A stretch of 8,186 nucleotides of DNA from Bacillota bacterium (GCA_012510625.1 JAAZHP010000023.1:1-8186); one strand, 5' to 3'. Numbered from the stretch's first letter, positions 1-6,622 are shown. Notes: generated by a model not told the origin, from the letters alone. Made by a program: numbers and translations.

Positions 1-594
1 CTGGATCTTTTCCGGCGGCACGCTCCTTACTCCTTTACCCTCCAGGCCGTTTACGTGGACCTGGGCTGGCCGGCGGATATAGCGCCCCTGGTCCAATATG
101 CGAAAAACTTGCAGGTGCCCCTCTTTGTTGAGAAAACAGTTATTGCCAGAGTTGTTTTTGAGCGGCGGCAGGAGAAGAATCCCTGCGCTCTCTGCGCCAA
201 AATGCGCCGCGGCGCGCTCCACCAGGCCGCCCTGAAATTGGGCGCCAACAAAGTGGCCCTGGGCCACCACCTTGACGATGCCATCGAAACTTTTCTGCTC
301 AACCTGGTCTATACCGGGAATTTTGACACCTTCAAGCCGCATACTTTTCTTGACCGCACCGGCCTTTACCTGATCCGGCCGTTGATCCAGATCCCCGGGC
401 GGACCCTTTCCTCCCTGGCCCGCCGAGAAAATATCCCCGTGATCGAAAACCCCTGCCCGGCAAGCGGCAAAACAAAGCGGCAGGAGATGGCCGCGCTGGT
501 GGAAGAGTTGTCCTCCCGCTATCCCGATCTGCGGCAAAAATTCCGCAGCGCTTTCCTGGAAAGCCCCCTGTGGTCTCCACCCGAATCGCGTTAA
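1..594 (+). CDS. TtcA-family tRNA 2-thiocytidine biosynthesis protein (3' part, 5' end outside window)
   Basis: The frame is open from base 1 to a TAA at 592-594, so about 197 C-terminal residues are seen. The family activates C32 of certain tRNAs by adenylation and inserts sulfur using an oxygen-sensitive [4Fe-4S] cluster in the cytoplasm. Family marks are the CALC motif (Cys codons at 184 and 193), the LGHHLDD motif followed by ETFLLNLVYTG, and a third cysteine in ENPCP (codon at 454). In TtcA, a CxxC pair plus one later cysteine ligate the cluster, so all three expected ligands are present. The N-terminal PP-loop (SGGxDS) that binds ATP should lie just upstream of the window. The fragment is open, with no internal stop. 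A GTG at 55 lies inside the conserved fold and is not the real start. Related PP-loop enzymes (TilS, TtuA, LarE) fit the motifs less well. The exact tRNA target in this organism is inferred from the family. Confidence 0.85.
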   Translation: MDLFRRHAPYSFTLQAVYVDLGWPADIAPLVQYAKNLQVPLFVEKTVIARVVFERRQEKNPCALCAKMRRGALHQAALKLGANKVALGHHLDDAIETFLLNLVYTGNFDTFKPHTFLDRTGLYLIRPLIQIPGRTLSSLARRENIPVIENPCPASGKTKRQEMAALVEELSSRYPDLRQKFRSAFLESPLWSPPESR

Positions 595-672
595 GCTCCT
601 GCGCTTCCAGCGGAAAAAGGATTAAGGCGCTTTCCGGCGAAATTTTCTAACAAAAAAAGAGGAGCAGGGACA

Positions 673-2811
673 TTGGATGGCAATATAGAGAAAGAAGCCG
701 GCAAACTGAGGAGCTTTTTCTGGCCGCAGGGGATTGCCGTGGTCGGCGCCTCCGCCGATCCGGCCAAGCCCGGCGGCAGGGTGGTGCAGCTGCTAAAAGA
801 TTACCGCTATCCCGGTCGAATTTACCCCATTAACCCAAAGCGGAAGGAGATACAAGGCCTTCCCGCCTGCGGCAGCCTGGCCGAGCTCAATGAAAGGCCG
901 GATCTGGTGATTATCGCAGTGGAGGCGCCGGCCGTCCCGGCCGTAGTCAGACAGTGCGCCGCCCTGCAGATGAACAAGCTGGTGGTGATCAGCGGCGGTT
1001 TTTCTGAGACCGGCAAGGCGGGTGCGGCCCTGCAGGAAGAGCTGGCCGCACTGGCGGCGGAGCATAAGCTGACCATCCTCGGGCCCAACTGCATCGGCTT
1101 CATCAATACACTACAGCCGGCCGTAGCCTCATTTTCCTTCGTGGTCGATGGCGGCGCGTTGCGCTCCGGACCCGCGGCCCTGGTCGTGCAGAGCGGCGGC
1201 CTGGGCATCCTGGCTATTTTCCTGGCCGATCTGGAGAAGTTCGGCTTTTCCTATATGATCAGCACCGGCAACGAGGTTAACCTTGATTTTGCGGCGGCTA
1301 TTAATTTCCTGGTTCACGAGCCCCGGGTCAGGGTTATCGGAGGCTACCTGGAGGGGGTCAAAAGCGGGGAGAGACTTCGCCTCGCCTGCCGGGCGGCGGC
1401 GGAGGCGGGTAAACCGGTGATTCTTCTCAAGGCAGGCGCCTCGCCTGAGGCGGTGGCGGCGATCCGTTCACACACCGGGGCCATGGCCGGATCCCGGGAA
1501 GCTTACAGGGCCTTTTTCCGCCAGGAGGGGGTCCTGGAGGCGGAAACTCTCACTGAGATGCTCTCACTGTTCAAGGCTTTCGCTCCCGGCCGCCTTCCCC
1601 GCGGGAATCGCGCCGCCGTCCTGTCGCTCTCCGGGGGCATGGGCGTCCTGGCTGCCGATCTCTGTGCCGCGGCGGGGCTGGAGATGGCCCGCTTTTCTCC
1701 AGAGACAGTCCGCGAACTGAAAAAGCTCATTCCCTCCATTGCCACAGTGGGCAATCCCCTTGACCCAACAGCAGCGATGCTGACGCGGCTGCCGGAGGTC
1801 CGCGCGATCATAGAAACAGTCCTGGCTGATCCCGGGGTGGATCTCTTTATCTTTACCACCGCCCTCTGGCGCGCTTCCGGAATCGAGGCGGGAGAAATGA
1901 TGGCCCAGCTTTTCCAGCAGACGGAGAAGCCTTTCTTTGTGATCTGGCCCGGCTGCATCCGCGAAGCCAAAGAGATTATCTGCGAGAGCGGAATTCCCTT
2001 CTTCAACGAACTCAAAGACGGGGTTGAGGCCGCCGCCGCAACGTGGCGCTACGCTCTCTTTCAACAAGAGCGCATGAAGCGAAAGAAAACTGCACTTTCT
2101 GTACCGGAGGCCCGCCTGCAGGCGGAAATCCTGCAGTCAAAAATGTCTGCGCGCGGAGAACTGAAGGTTACCGAGCCGGAGGCGAAGCAGATCCTGGCCA
2201 ACCTGGGCATTGCCGTGCCTCGCGGCGAGCTGGCCGGTTCGCTTGAGCAGGCTGTTGCGGCTGCCGGAAGGATTGGCTACCCGGTGGTGCTGAAAGCCGT
2301 TTCAGCGGAAATTATCCATAAAACGGAGGCCGGTGCCATCAAGTTGGGATTAAGGGATGACGGGATGCTGCGCGAAGCCTGGGAAGAGATGCGGCGGGAG
2401 CTGGCCTGCAGGGCGCCGGGGATTGAGGCGGCGGGCTGGCTGGTGGAAGAGATGCTGCCCGTTCGCCTGGAAATGATTGCCGGGGCAAAAAACGATCCCC
2501 TTTTCGGTCCGCTGCTGCTGCTTGGGTTTGGCGGCATTCACGTGGAGATCTTTCGCGATCTGGCCATGCGCCCGGCGCCGCTCGATCCGGAGCAGGTTCT
2601 GGAGATGATCGGCGAGCTAAAAAGCGCTCCCCTGCTGAAGGGGCACCGGGGAGCGCCGCCGGTGGATACTTCCTCCCTGGCGGAGGCGGTATCCCGTTTC
2701 TCCCATTTTGCTGCCGCGCTCAAGGGGAGTTACCGCGAAATGGAGATCAACCCCCTGGTCATCTGCCCCGACGGGCGCGCCGTGGCCGCTGACGCAGTGA
2801 TTCTTTTCTAA
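673..2811 (+). CDS. Acyl-CoA (acetate-CoA) synthetase, NDP-forming, alpha-beta fusion
   Basis: This 712-residue cytosolic enzyme interconverts acyl-CoA + ADP + Pi with acid + CoA + ATP, giving substrate-level ATP in anaerobes. Domain order: CoA-binding Rossmann domain (about 12-140, with IAVVGAS and LGPNCIGF), two succinyl-CoA-ligase-like domains (about 150-455), a charged linker, then an ATP-grasp domain (about 490-712). The phospho-acceptor histidine of the alpha part is H267 in SHTGAMAGS. The second histidine, which relays phosphate in the beta part, is H549 in IIHKTEAG. E227 in GYLEG is a candidate for the glutamate that supports the phosphohistidine. All expected catalytic residues are therefore present and the protein is full length. 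It lacks the GNAT domain found in Pat-type protein acetyltransferases built on this scaffold. The start is TTG at 673, preceded by GGAG at 661-664 with good spacing; no in-frame ATG fits the N-terminus. It stands alone, 78 bases after the TtcA-like gene. Acyl specificity (acetate, propionate, branched or aryl acids) cannot be read from sequence. Confidence 0.9.
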   Translation: MDGNIEKEAGKLRSFFWPQGIAVVGASADPAKPGGRVVQLLKDYRYPGRIYPINPKRKEIQGLPACGSLAELNERPDLVIIAVEAPAVPAVVRQCAALQMNKLVVISGGFSETGKAGAALQEELAALAAEHKLTILGPNCIGFINTLQPAVASFSFVVDGGALRSGPAALVVQSGGLGILAIFLADLEKFGFSYMISTGNEVNLDFAAAINFLVHEPRVRVIGGYLEGVKSGERLRLACRAAAEAGKPVILLKAGASPEAVAAIRSHTGAMAGSREAYRAFFRQEGVLEAETLTEMLSLFKAFAPGRLPRGNRAAVLSLSGGMGVLAADLCAAAGLEMARFSPETVRELKKLIPSIATVGNPLDPTAAMLTRLPEVRAIIETVLADPGVDLFIFTTALWRASGIEAGEMMAQLFQQTEKPFFVIWPGCIREAKEIICESGIPFFNELKDGVEAAAATWRYALFQQERMKRKKTALSVPEARLQAEILQSKMSARGELKVTEPEAKQILANLGIAVPRGELAGSLEQAVAAAGRIGYPVVLKAVSAEIIHKTEAGAIKLGLRDDGMLREAWEEMRRELACRAPGIEAAGWLVEEMLPVRLEMIAGAKNDPLFGPLLLLGFGGIHVEIFRDLAMRPAPLDPEQVLEMIGELKSAPLLKGHRGAPPVDTSSLAEAVSRFSHFAAALKGSYREMEINPLVICPDGRAVAADAVILF

Positions 2812-2885
2812 GCCGTTTTTTGCCCTAAAAGCAACGCCCTACTTGTAGAACATAAAAGAGTGGAGATTTATAAACATACTTTACG

Positions 2886-3425
2886 CTAGACAGAACCGGG
2901 ATGGGGCTTTCCCATTCCCTGCTGCAGGTAACTCTGGGCCAGTTTCCGGTAGGAGGCGGCGCTGCTCGACACCCACATGAGGGAGGTTCCTGCAATTTCC
3001 TTTTTTACCCGGGCCGGCACACCTGCAGCCAGATGGCGTGCCGGGATAATCGTGCGGTCGGTAACTACGCTTCCGGCGGCGATCATGGCCTCCTCCCCAA
3101 TCTCACAGAAATCCTGCACCACGGCTCTCATTCCGATAATTGCGCCCCGGCCGATCCGGCAGCCGTGCAGCACGGCGCCATGAGCGACAGTGACATTTTC
3201 TCCGATTACCGTTTCGCAGTCGGGCATGACGTGGATTACGCAATTATCCTGGATGCTGCTGCCGCTGCCGATATAGATCCGCCCGAAATCGCCGCGGATC
3301 ACCGCGCCAAACCAGATGCTGGCTCCCTCTTCTACGATCACATCGCCAATAATAGCCGCACCGGGCGCAATAAAAACATTTTTGCCGATTTGAGGCTTCT
3401 TCCCGCCGTACTCCATAATAATCAT
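2886..3425 (-). CDS. Gamma-carbonic-anhydrase-like hexapeptide-repeat protein
   Basis: A 179-residue left-handed beta-helix protein of the gamma carbonic anhydrase / YrdA / PaaY group, expected as a cytosolic trimer with metal sites between subunits. Imperfect hexapeptide repeats run from about residue 12 to 130 (for example FIAPGAAIIGDVIV and VIGENVTVAHGAVLHG). The three metal ligands are present: H65 (VIH), H82 and H87 (AHGAVLH). The RGD (R44) and QDN (Q59) motifs of the active site are also seen. A C-terminal helix (about 147-168) packs against the helix in relatives. It lacks the signal peptide and acidic loop of archaeal Cam and so resembles the short CamH-type group. ATG at 3425 is preferred because GGGGAG lies six bases upstream of it; ATG at 3431, two codons earlier, directly abuts that site. 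It converges on the acyl-CoA synthetase gene (74-base gap). Function could be CO2 hydration, or thioesterase/accessory activity as in PaaY; the adjacent CoA enzyme makes the latter possible, but this is inference. Confidence 0.85.
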   Translation of the reverse strand: MIIMEYGGKKPQIGKNVFIAPGAAIIGDVIVEEGASIWFGAVIRGDFGRIYIGSGSSIQDNCVIHVMPDCETVIGENVTVAHGAVLHGCRIGRGAIIGMRAVVQDFCEIGEEAMIAAGSVVTDRTIIPARHLAAGVPARVKKEIAGTSLMWVSSSAASYRKLAQSYLQQGMGKPHPGSV

Positions 3426-3478
3426 TTCCATCTCCCCTTTCGCAAAGACTTAATTCACTTACAACCGGGGCATTTCCT

Positions 3479-3507
3479 TTTATATTCTGAAAAGAGGTTC
3501 AAATCAT
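3479..3507 (-). promoter_or_regulatory. Possible promoter for the gamma-carbonic-anhydrase-like gene
   Basis: Read on the minus strand, TATAAA (3484-3479) lies 17 bases after ATGATT (3507-3502), which matches the -35 consensus at only three of six positions. It sits about 55 bases before the preferred start. The -10 is good and the -35 poor, so this is tentative. Confidence 0.3.
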
Positions 3508-3544
3508 GTTTATAAGAAGGGTTTGCTCCTACAAGGCAACTGGG

Positions 3545-3577
3545 TTTGGAGCTCCTTCGCCTCGCTCAGGTTGACAT
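3545..3577. repeat. Possible fragment of a second dispersed intergenic repeat
   Basis: The stretch containing CTCCTTCGCCTCGCTCAGG followed by TTGACA resembles a short motif (CTTCGCxxCGCTCAGGxTGACA) that I recall as dispersed in intergenic DNA of many bacteria. It abuts the REP-like hairpin. There is only one copy in this window, so repeat status rests on recollection and not on what is visible here. Confidence 0.3.
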
Positions 3578-3581
3578 AAAT

Positions 3582-3614
3582 GTGGGACACTGGGGACGTA
3601 CCTGTTTGTCCCAC
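3582..3614. repeat. Short REP-like hairpin element
   Basis: GTGGGACA (3582-3589) and TGTCCCAC (3607-3614) form a perfect 8-bp inverted repeat around a 17-base loop that contains CTGGGGACG. From general knowledge, imperfect palindromes of this GTGGGACA-CTGGGGACG-TGTCCCAC type recur in many anaerobe genomes, often next to IS200-like REP-associated tyrosine transposases. No transposase is seen here, so this would be a solo copy or remnant. It lies upstream of the larB -10 element and could also form a hairpin in any transcript entering from upstream. Confidence 0.55.
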
Positions 3615-3644
3615 TTTGAATCCACAGGTGAATGCTGGGGTTTG

Positions 3645-3653
3645 TGGTATAAT
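3645..3653 (+). promoter_or_regulatory. Extended -10 promoter of the larB-larC-ZIP unit
   Basis: A perfect TATAAT (3648-3653) is preceded by TG one base upstream (3645-3646), giving a TGnTATAAT extended -10. The hexamer 17 bases upstream (3625-3630, CAGGTG) is not a -35 match; TTGAAT at 3616-3621 is too far away. Extended -10 promoters often work with weak -35 elements. The start of transcription would be near 3660, giving a leader of about 44 bases that ends in the ribosome site AAAGGAG (3687-3693), 10 bases before the GTG start. Confidence 0.6.
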
Positions 3654-3703
3654 GTGCAATAATGATAAAGCTATGATCAAGCGTCTAAAGGAGCGGTGCG
3701 ATA

Positions 3704-4468
3704 GTGCAGGACAGTTACCGGAAGCTCTTGGAGCAGGTTCGCGAGGGCCGGCTTAGCGTGGAGCAGGCGCTGCAGAAGCTGCGCGCCTTGCCGTACGAGG
3801 ATCTCGGCTACGCCAGGGTGGATCACCGGCGGCTTCTCCAGAAAGGCTTTCCCGAGGTGATTTACAGCCCCGGAAAAACTCTAACCCAAATTGTCGAGAT
3901 TGCGCGCCGCCTTTTTAATACAGATGTACCCGTGCTGGTCACCCGCGCTGAACCTCCTGTGTTCGAGGCTCTGCGCCGCGAGTTCCCCCGGGTGGAGTAT
4001 CACCGCGAAGCACGCGCCGTGGTCATCCGGGCTGCAGAGACGGCGGCGCCGAAAGGCTGCGTCGGCGTGGTCACTGCCGGAACGGCCGATCTGCCTGTCG
4101 CTGAGGAGGCCGCTTTAACTGCTGAGCTGATGGGCTGCCGGGTAGTCCGTCTCTATGATGTGGGGGTAGCCGGACTGCACCGCCTCTTTGACAGTATGGA
4201 TCTGCTGCTTCAGGCGCGAGCCCTGGTTGTTGTTGCCGGAATGGAGGGCGCGCTGCCCAGCGTTGTCGGCGGCCTGGCCGCCTGCCCTGTTATTGCCGTG
4301 CCTAGCAGCGTAGGCTACGGGGCCAATTTTAAAGGTCTGGCCCCTCTCCTGGCCATGCTGAACAGCTGCGCGCCCGGGGTCGCCGTGGTTAATATTGACA
4401 ACGGCTTTGGGGCAGGTTACATGGCGGCGCTAATCAATCGTTCCGGAGAAGGGGGCGGCGCGGATTGA
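3704..4468 (+). CDS. larB: Nickel pincer cofactor biosynthesis protein LarB
   Basis: A 254-residue cytosolic enzyme of the AIR-carboxylase (PurE-like) superfamily. LarB carboxylates the pyridinium ring of nicotinic acid adenine dinucleotide and hydrolyses its phosphoanhydride, giving pyridinium-3,5-biscarboxylic acid mononucleotide, the first step of NPN cofactor synthesis. Residues 1-70 form the N-terminal LarB-specific segment (helix, then LGYARVDHRR and FPEVIYSPGKT). The PurE-like domain spans about 115-245, with VTAGTADLPVAEEA, VGYGANFKGLAPLL and VVNIDNGFGAGYMA. C222 in NSCAPG matches the position of the cysteine (C221 in the Lactiplantibacillus plantarum enzyme) that forms a covalent adduct with the pyridinium ring. 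Length equals that of the family. The GTG start follows AAAGGAG by 10 bases. The stop overlaps the larC start by four bases, which implies translational coupling. Confidence 0.95.
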   Translation: MQDSYRKLLEQVREGRLSVEQALQKLRALPYEDLGYARVDHRRLLQKGFPEVIYSPGKTLTQIVEIARRLFNTDVPVLVTRAEPPVFEALRREFPRVEYHREARAVVIRAAETAAPKGCVGVVTAGTADLPVAEEAALTAELMGCRVVRLYDVGVAGLHRLFDSMDLLLQARALVVVAGMEGALPSVVGGLAACPVIAVPSSVGYGANFKGLAPLLAMLNSCAPGVAVVNIDNGFGAGYMAALINRSGEGGGAD

Positions 4469-5697
4469 GCGGAGCCCTGTGCGGAGACAAGGTTGCCTAT
4501 TTCGACTGTTTCAGCGGGATTAGCGGCGATATGATCTTGGGCGCGCTGATCGATTGCGGCCTGGAATTGCGGCGGCTGCAGGAGCTGCTCTCCGGCCTGA
4601 AACTGTCCGGATACCGCCTGGAAGCAAAAAAAGTTTCCCGCTACGGGCTGGCCGGCACCGATGTGCAGGTTGTTATCGAGCATGACTCCCCCCGGCAGCG
4701 CCACCTGCCCGAAATCAAAGAAATGATCCGGCAAAGCGATCTTCCCGCGCCGGTCAAGGAAAATAGCGCCGCCGTTTTCGAAAACCTGGCCGCCGCCGAG
4801 GCAGAAGTGCATGGCGTATCCATTGACGAGGTTCATTTTCACGAGGTCGGCGCTGTAGATGCCATAGTTGATATCGTCGGCTGCGCAGGCGGCCTCCACC
4901 TGCTGCGGATCGGGCGGCTGTACTGCTCTCCTCTGCCCATAGGCGGCGGCACGGTCAGGTCTGCCCATGGCCTTCTGCCCTTGCCGGCGCCGGCGGTTAT
5001 GCAGCTGCTCCAGAGGCGGCGCGTCCCCGTCTACGGCCGGGAGACTCGCCACGAGCTGGTTACCCCTACTGGAGCGGCCATTGTTACCACCCTGGCTGCC
5101 GCTTTCGGGCCGCCGCCGTCAATTGAGCTTGAGGCTGTAGGCTACGGTTCCGGGAAGCTGGATCCCGGCTATGCCAATTACCTGCGTATCTTTACCGGCA
5201 GCAGCGCTTCCTCTTCCCTGTTTGAGCAGGAACCGCTACAGGTAATCGAGGCGAATATTGATGATCTCAATCCGGAAATATACGGCTACCTGATGGAGCG
5301 TCTTTTTGCGGAGGGTGCCTGGGACGTTTATTATACGCCCGTCCAGATGAAAAAGAACCGCCCGGCGGTGAAATTGACCGTGCTGGCGCCGCCGCAGCGC
5401 CTTAACCGGCTGGTGGAGACTGTATTCTATGAAACTTCCACCATGGGTTTGCGGGTCTGGGGTGCACAAAAATTTTTCCGGCGGCGAAACACGGAAATTG
5501 TGGAAACTGAATGGGGTCCCGTGCGGGTCAAGCTGGTGCCGGATGAAGCCGGCGGCGAGGGGCCGCTTCAGTATGCCGTTGAATATGAAGACTGCAGCGC
5601 CATTGCCCGGCGAACAGGCATTCCCTTGAAGGAGATTTACCGCCGGGTGGAATTATCCTTCAGGATGAAGCGGCGGCAAGCATCAACGGAAGAATAA
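4465..5697 (+). CDS. larC: Nickel pincer cofactor biosynthesis protein LarC (single-frame)
   Basis: A 410-residue cytosolic CTP-dependent nickel insertase (cyclometallase) that places Ni into pyridinium-3,5-bisthiocarboxylic acid mononucleotide, the last step of NPN cofactor synthesis. Diagnostic segments in order: VAYFDCFSGISGDM near the N-terminus, EVHFHEVGAVDAIVD (H124, H126, E127, D132), LLPLPAPAVMQLL, ELVTPTGAA, then the LarC2 domain from about residue 258, beginning IEANIDDLNPEIYGYLMERL with VQMKKNRPAVKL after it. In L. plantarum LarC1 and LarC2 are separate frames joined by a programmed frameshift; here they are one continuous frame. Many LarC proteins have a histidine-rich stretch before the RHLPEI segment; here only H73 and H80 remain. 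The TTG start at 4465 overlaps the larB stop (TTGA). A G-rich tract (4451-4455) may act as ribosome site, but coupling to larB probably dominates. No in-frame ATG precedes the conserved core. Confidence 0.94.
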   Translation: MSGALCGDKVAYFDCFSGISGDMILGALIDCGLELRRLQELLSGLKLSGYRLEAKKVSRYGLAGTDVQVVIEHDSPRQRHLPEIKEMIRQSDLPAPVKENSAAVFENLAAAEAEVHGVSIDEVHFHEVGAVDAIVDIVGCAGGLHLLRIGRLYCSPLPIGGGTVRSAHGLLPLPAPAVMQLLQRRRVPVYGRETRHELVTPTGAAIVTTLAAAFGPPPSIELEAVGYGSGKLDPGYANYLRIFTGSSASSSLFEQEPLQVIEANIDDLNPEIYGYLMERLFAEGAWDVYYTPVQMKKNRPAVKLTVLAPPQRLNRLVETVFYETSTMGLRVWGAQKFFRRRNTEIVETEWGPVRVKLVPDEAGGEGPLQYAVEYEDCSAIARRTGIPLKEIYRRVELSFRMKRRQASTEE

Positions 5698-5719
5698 TTT
5701 ATGTGATTGGAGAATTGGC

Positions 5720-6463
5720 GTGGACCTGTCATATGTCATCCAGATCACTGCGATCGGTTTGCTGGCGGGTATTGCTGGGACCGGCAGCGGAGGTTTAATC
5801 ACTTTTTTCACGAAAAATCCGTCGCCACTCTTTCTCAGCTTTTTCCTTGGTTTTGCTGCCGGCATAATGCTCGATGTCACCTTCATGGAACTTATCCCCG
5901 AGGCGATCAGCCAGGGCGGTTTTTTCTATGGCATAACCGGCTTGATTGGCGGTATTGCCATTTTTCTGTTGTTGGACAGCACATTGCCGCATCACCATCA
6001 TTATTCCGAGGAATGCGTGGAAGGCCGTTTTCGAAAAATGGGAATTCTGCTGGGCATCGGCATTGCCCTGCATAATGTCCCCGAAGGGCTGGCCATCGGG
6101 GCCGGTTATGTATCCAGCGAATCGCTGGGTTTGGGACTGGCCTTGATTATTGGAATTCATAATTTGCCCGAAGGGCTGGCCATGGCGGTGGCCATGGATC
6201 GCAGCGGAAGCGGCAAGGCAAAAATTATCCTGGCCGCGGCGCTGGCCGGCTTGCCCATGGGGCTGGGCGCATTTCTCGGAGCATTGCTCGGCCGAGTCTC
6301 TCCGCTTATTCTCAGCCTTTCGCTTGGTTTTGCCGGAGGGGCCATGCTCTACGTGACCTGTGATGAACTCATTCCCGATGCGCATAACCTGTCGCGGGGC
6401 CATTCGGCAACAGTGGGGCTTCTCTTTGGGATAGTAGCCGGGATCTTTATTACCGGTTTATAG
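5720..6463 (+). CDS. ZIP-family divalent metal transporter (ZupT-like)
   Basis: A 247-residue integral membrane protein with eight predicted hydrophobic segments (about 6-27, 34-57, 66-86, 106-130, 135-158, 168-190, 195-217, 225-246), the usual ZIP topology. ZIP proteins bring divalent metals into the cytoplasm. The metal-site motifs are intact: HNVPEGLAIG in segment 4 (H118) and HNLPEGLAM in segment 5 (H147). A histidine cluster (H91-H94) followed by YSEEC lies in the loop after segment 3, where ZIPs often carry a metal-binding loop. GTG at 5720 is the likely start, with GGAG (5709-5712) seven bases upstream. It lies 22 bases after larC, so it is probably cotranscribed with larBC. The substrate is not readable from sequence: zinc, iron, manganese and cobalt are known for bacterial relatives; nickel is an inference from the neighbours only. 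Confidence 0.9.
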   Translation: MDLSYVIQITAIGLLAGIAGTGSGGLITFFTKNPSPLFLSFFLGFAAGIMLDVTFMELIPEAISQGGFFYGITGLIGGIAIFLLLDSTLPHHHHYSEECVEGRFRKMGILLGIGIALHNVPEGLAIGAGYVSSESLGLGLALIIGIHNLPEGLAMAVAMDRSGSGKAKIILAAALAGLPMGLGAFLGALLGRVSPLILSLSLGFAGGAMLYVTCDELIPDAHNLSRGHSATVGLLFGIVAGIFITGL

Positions 6464-6519
6464 TATGATGAAGAACGGTTAGCTGCAAGTAAAAACCCCT
6501 CAGAAAAGAGAATCAATGT

Positions 6520-6548
6520 ATTCCCCTGAATAATGAAAGATAGGGAAT
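6520..6548. other. Inverted repeat between the ZIP gene and codY
   Basis: ATTCCC (6520-6525) and GGGAAT (6543-6548) can pair as a 6-bp stem around a 17-base loop. It has no T tract, so it is not a convincing terminator for the lar unit. It ends about 29 bases before the codY -35 element and could equally be an operator or chance. Confidence 0.2.
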
Positions 6549-6576
6549 GATTATACCTACATGTGTTTGAATATTA

Positions 6577-6605
6577 TTGACATATACAATATTGTGTAAT
6601 ATAAA
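6577..6605 (+). promoter_or_regulatory. codY promoter, near consensus
   Basis: TTGACA (6577-6582) is separated by exactly 17 bases from TATAAA (6600-6605), a near-perfect housekeeping sigma factor promoter. The spacer holds a perfect 10-bp palindrome, ACAATATTGT (6586-6595), and ATATTA/TAATAT (6571-6576, 6598-6603) flank it. These are possible operator sequences, although AT-rich DNA makes such symmetry fairly likely by chance. No good match to the canonical CodY box (AATTTTCWGAAAATT) was found here. Confidence 0.75.
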
Positions 6606-6611
6606 TTAAAC

Positions 6612-6622
6612 AAGGGGGTGAT
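6612..6622 (+). promoter_or_regulatory. Very strong ribosome binding site of codY
   Basis: AAGGGGGTGAT is complementary to most of the 16S anti-Shine-Dalgarno tail (one substitution from AAGGAGGTGAT) and ends six bases before the ATG. It is by far the strongest ribosome site in the window and fixes the codY start at 6629. Confidence 0.85.

Noticed and set aside
550..564. GCTTTCC-T-GGAAAGC inverted repeat near the end of the TtcA-like gene
   Set aside because: It is inside the coding frame, leaves almost no loop and has no T tract, so it is not a terminator.
1..594. Could the PP-loop protein be LarE, the missing sulfur transferase of the lar pathway?
   Set aside because: The CALC motif, LGHHLDD and the third cysteine in ENPCP are TtcA-type marks, and the gene is over 3 kb from larB with an unrelated and a reverse-strand gene between.
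1503..2067. Two overlapping minus-strand frames of about 170 codons inside the acyl-CoA synthetase
   Set aside because: Both lie fully within a conserved enzyme and arise from its GC-rich codons.
2901..3515. 204-codon open frame on the plus strand across the gamma-carbonic-anhydrase-like gene
   Set aside because: It is antisense to a well-supported gene, shows no family motif and has a low-complexity composition typical of high-GC shadow frames.
3508..3576. 22-codon open frame starting at the ATG at 3508
   Set aside because: There is no properly spaced ribosome site, it runs through suspected repeat debris and no similarity is apparent.
3571..3599. TTGACA at 3571-3576 as a -35 element for larB
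   Set aside because: The hexamer 17 bases downstream is GGGACG, not a -10; the TATAAT at 3648 is much too far away.
3643..3680. NikR-type operator near the larB promoter
   Set aside because: GTATAA and TATGAT are present but do not form the GTATGA-N16-TCATAC inverted arrangement.
5795..6403. 202-codon open frame on the minus strand across the ZIP gene
   Set aside because: It mirrors the transporter codons, has no recognisable domain and no ribosome site that stands out.
6490..6510. CodY box upstream of codY (CCTCAGAAAAG region)
   Set aside because: By eye it matches only about 9 of 15 consensus positions and lacks the left arm, so it is not better than chance in this AT-rich stretch.
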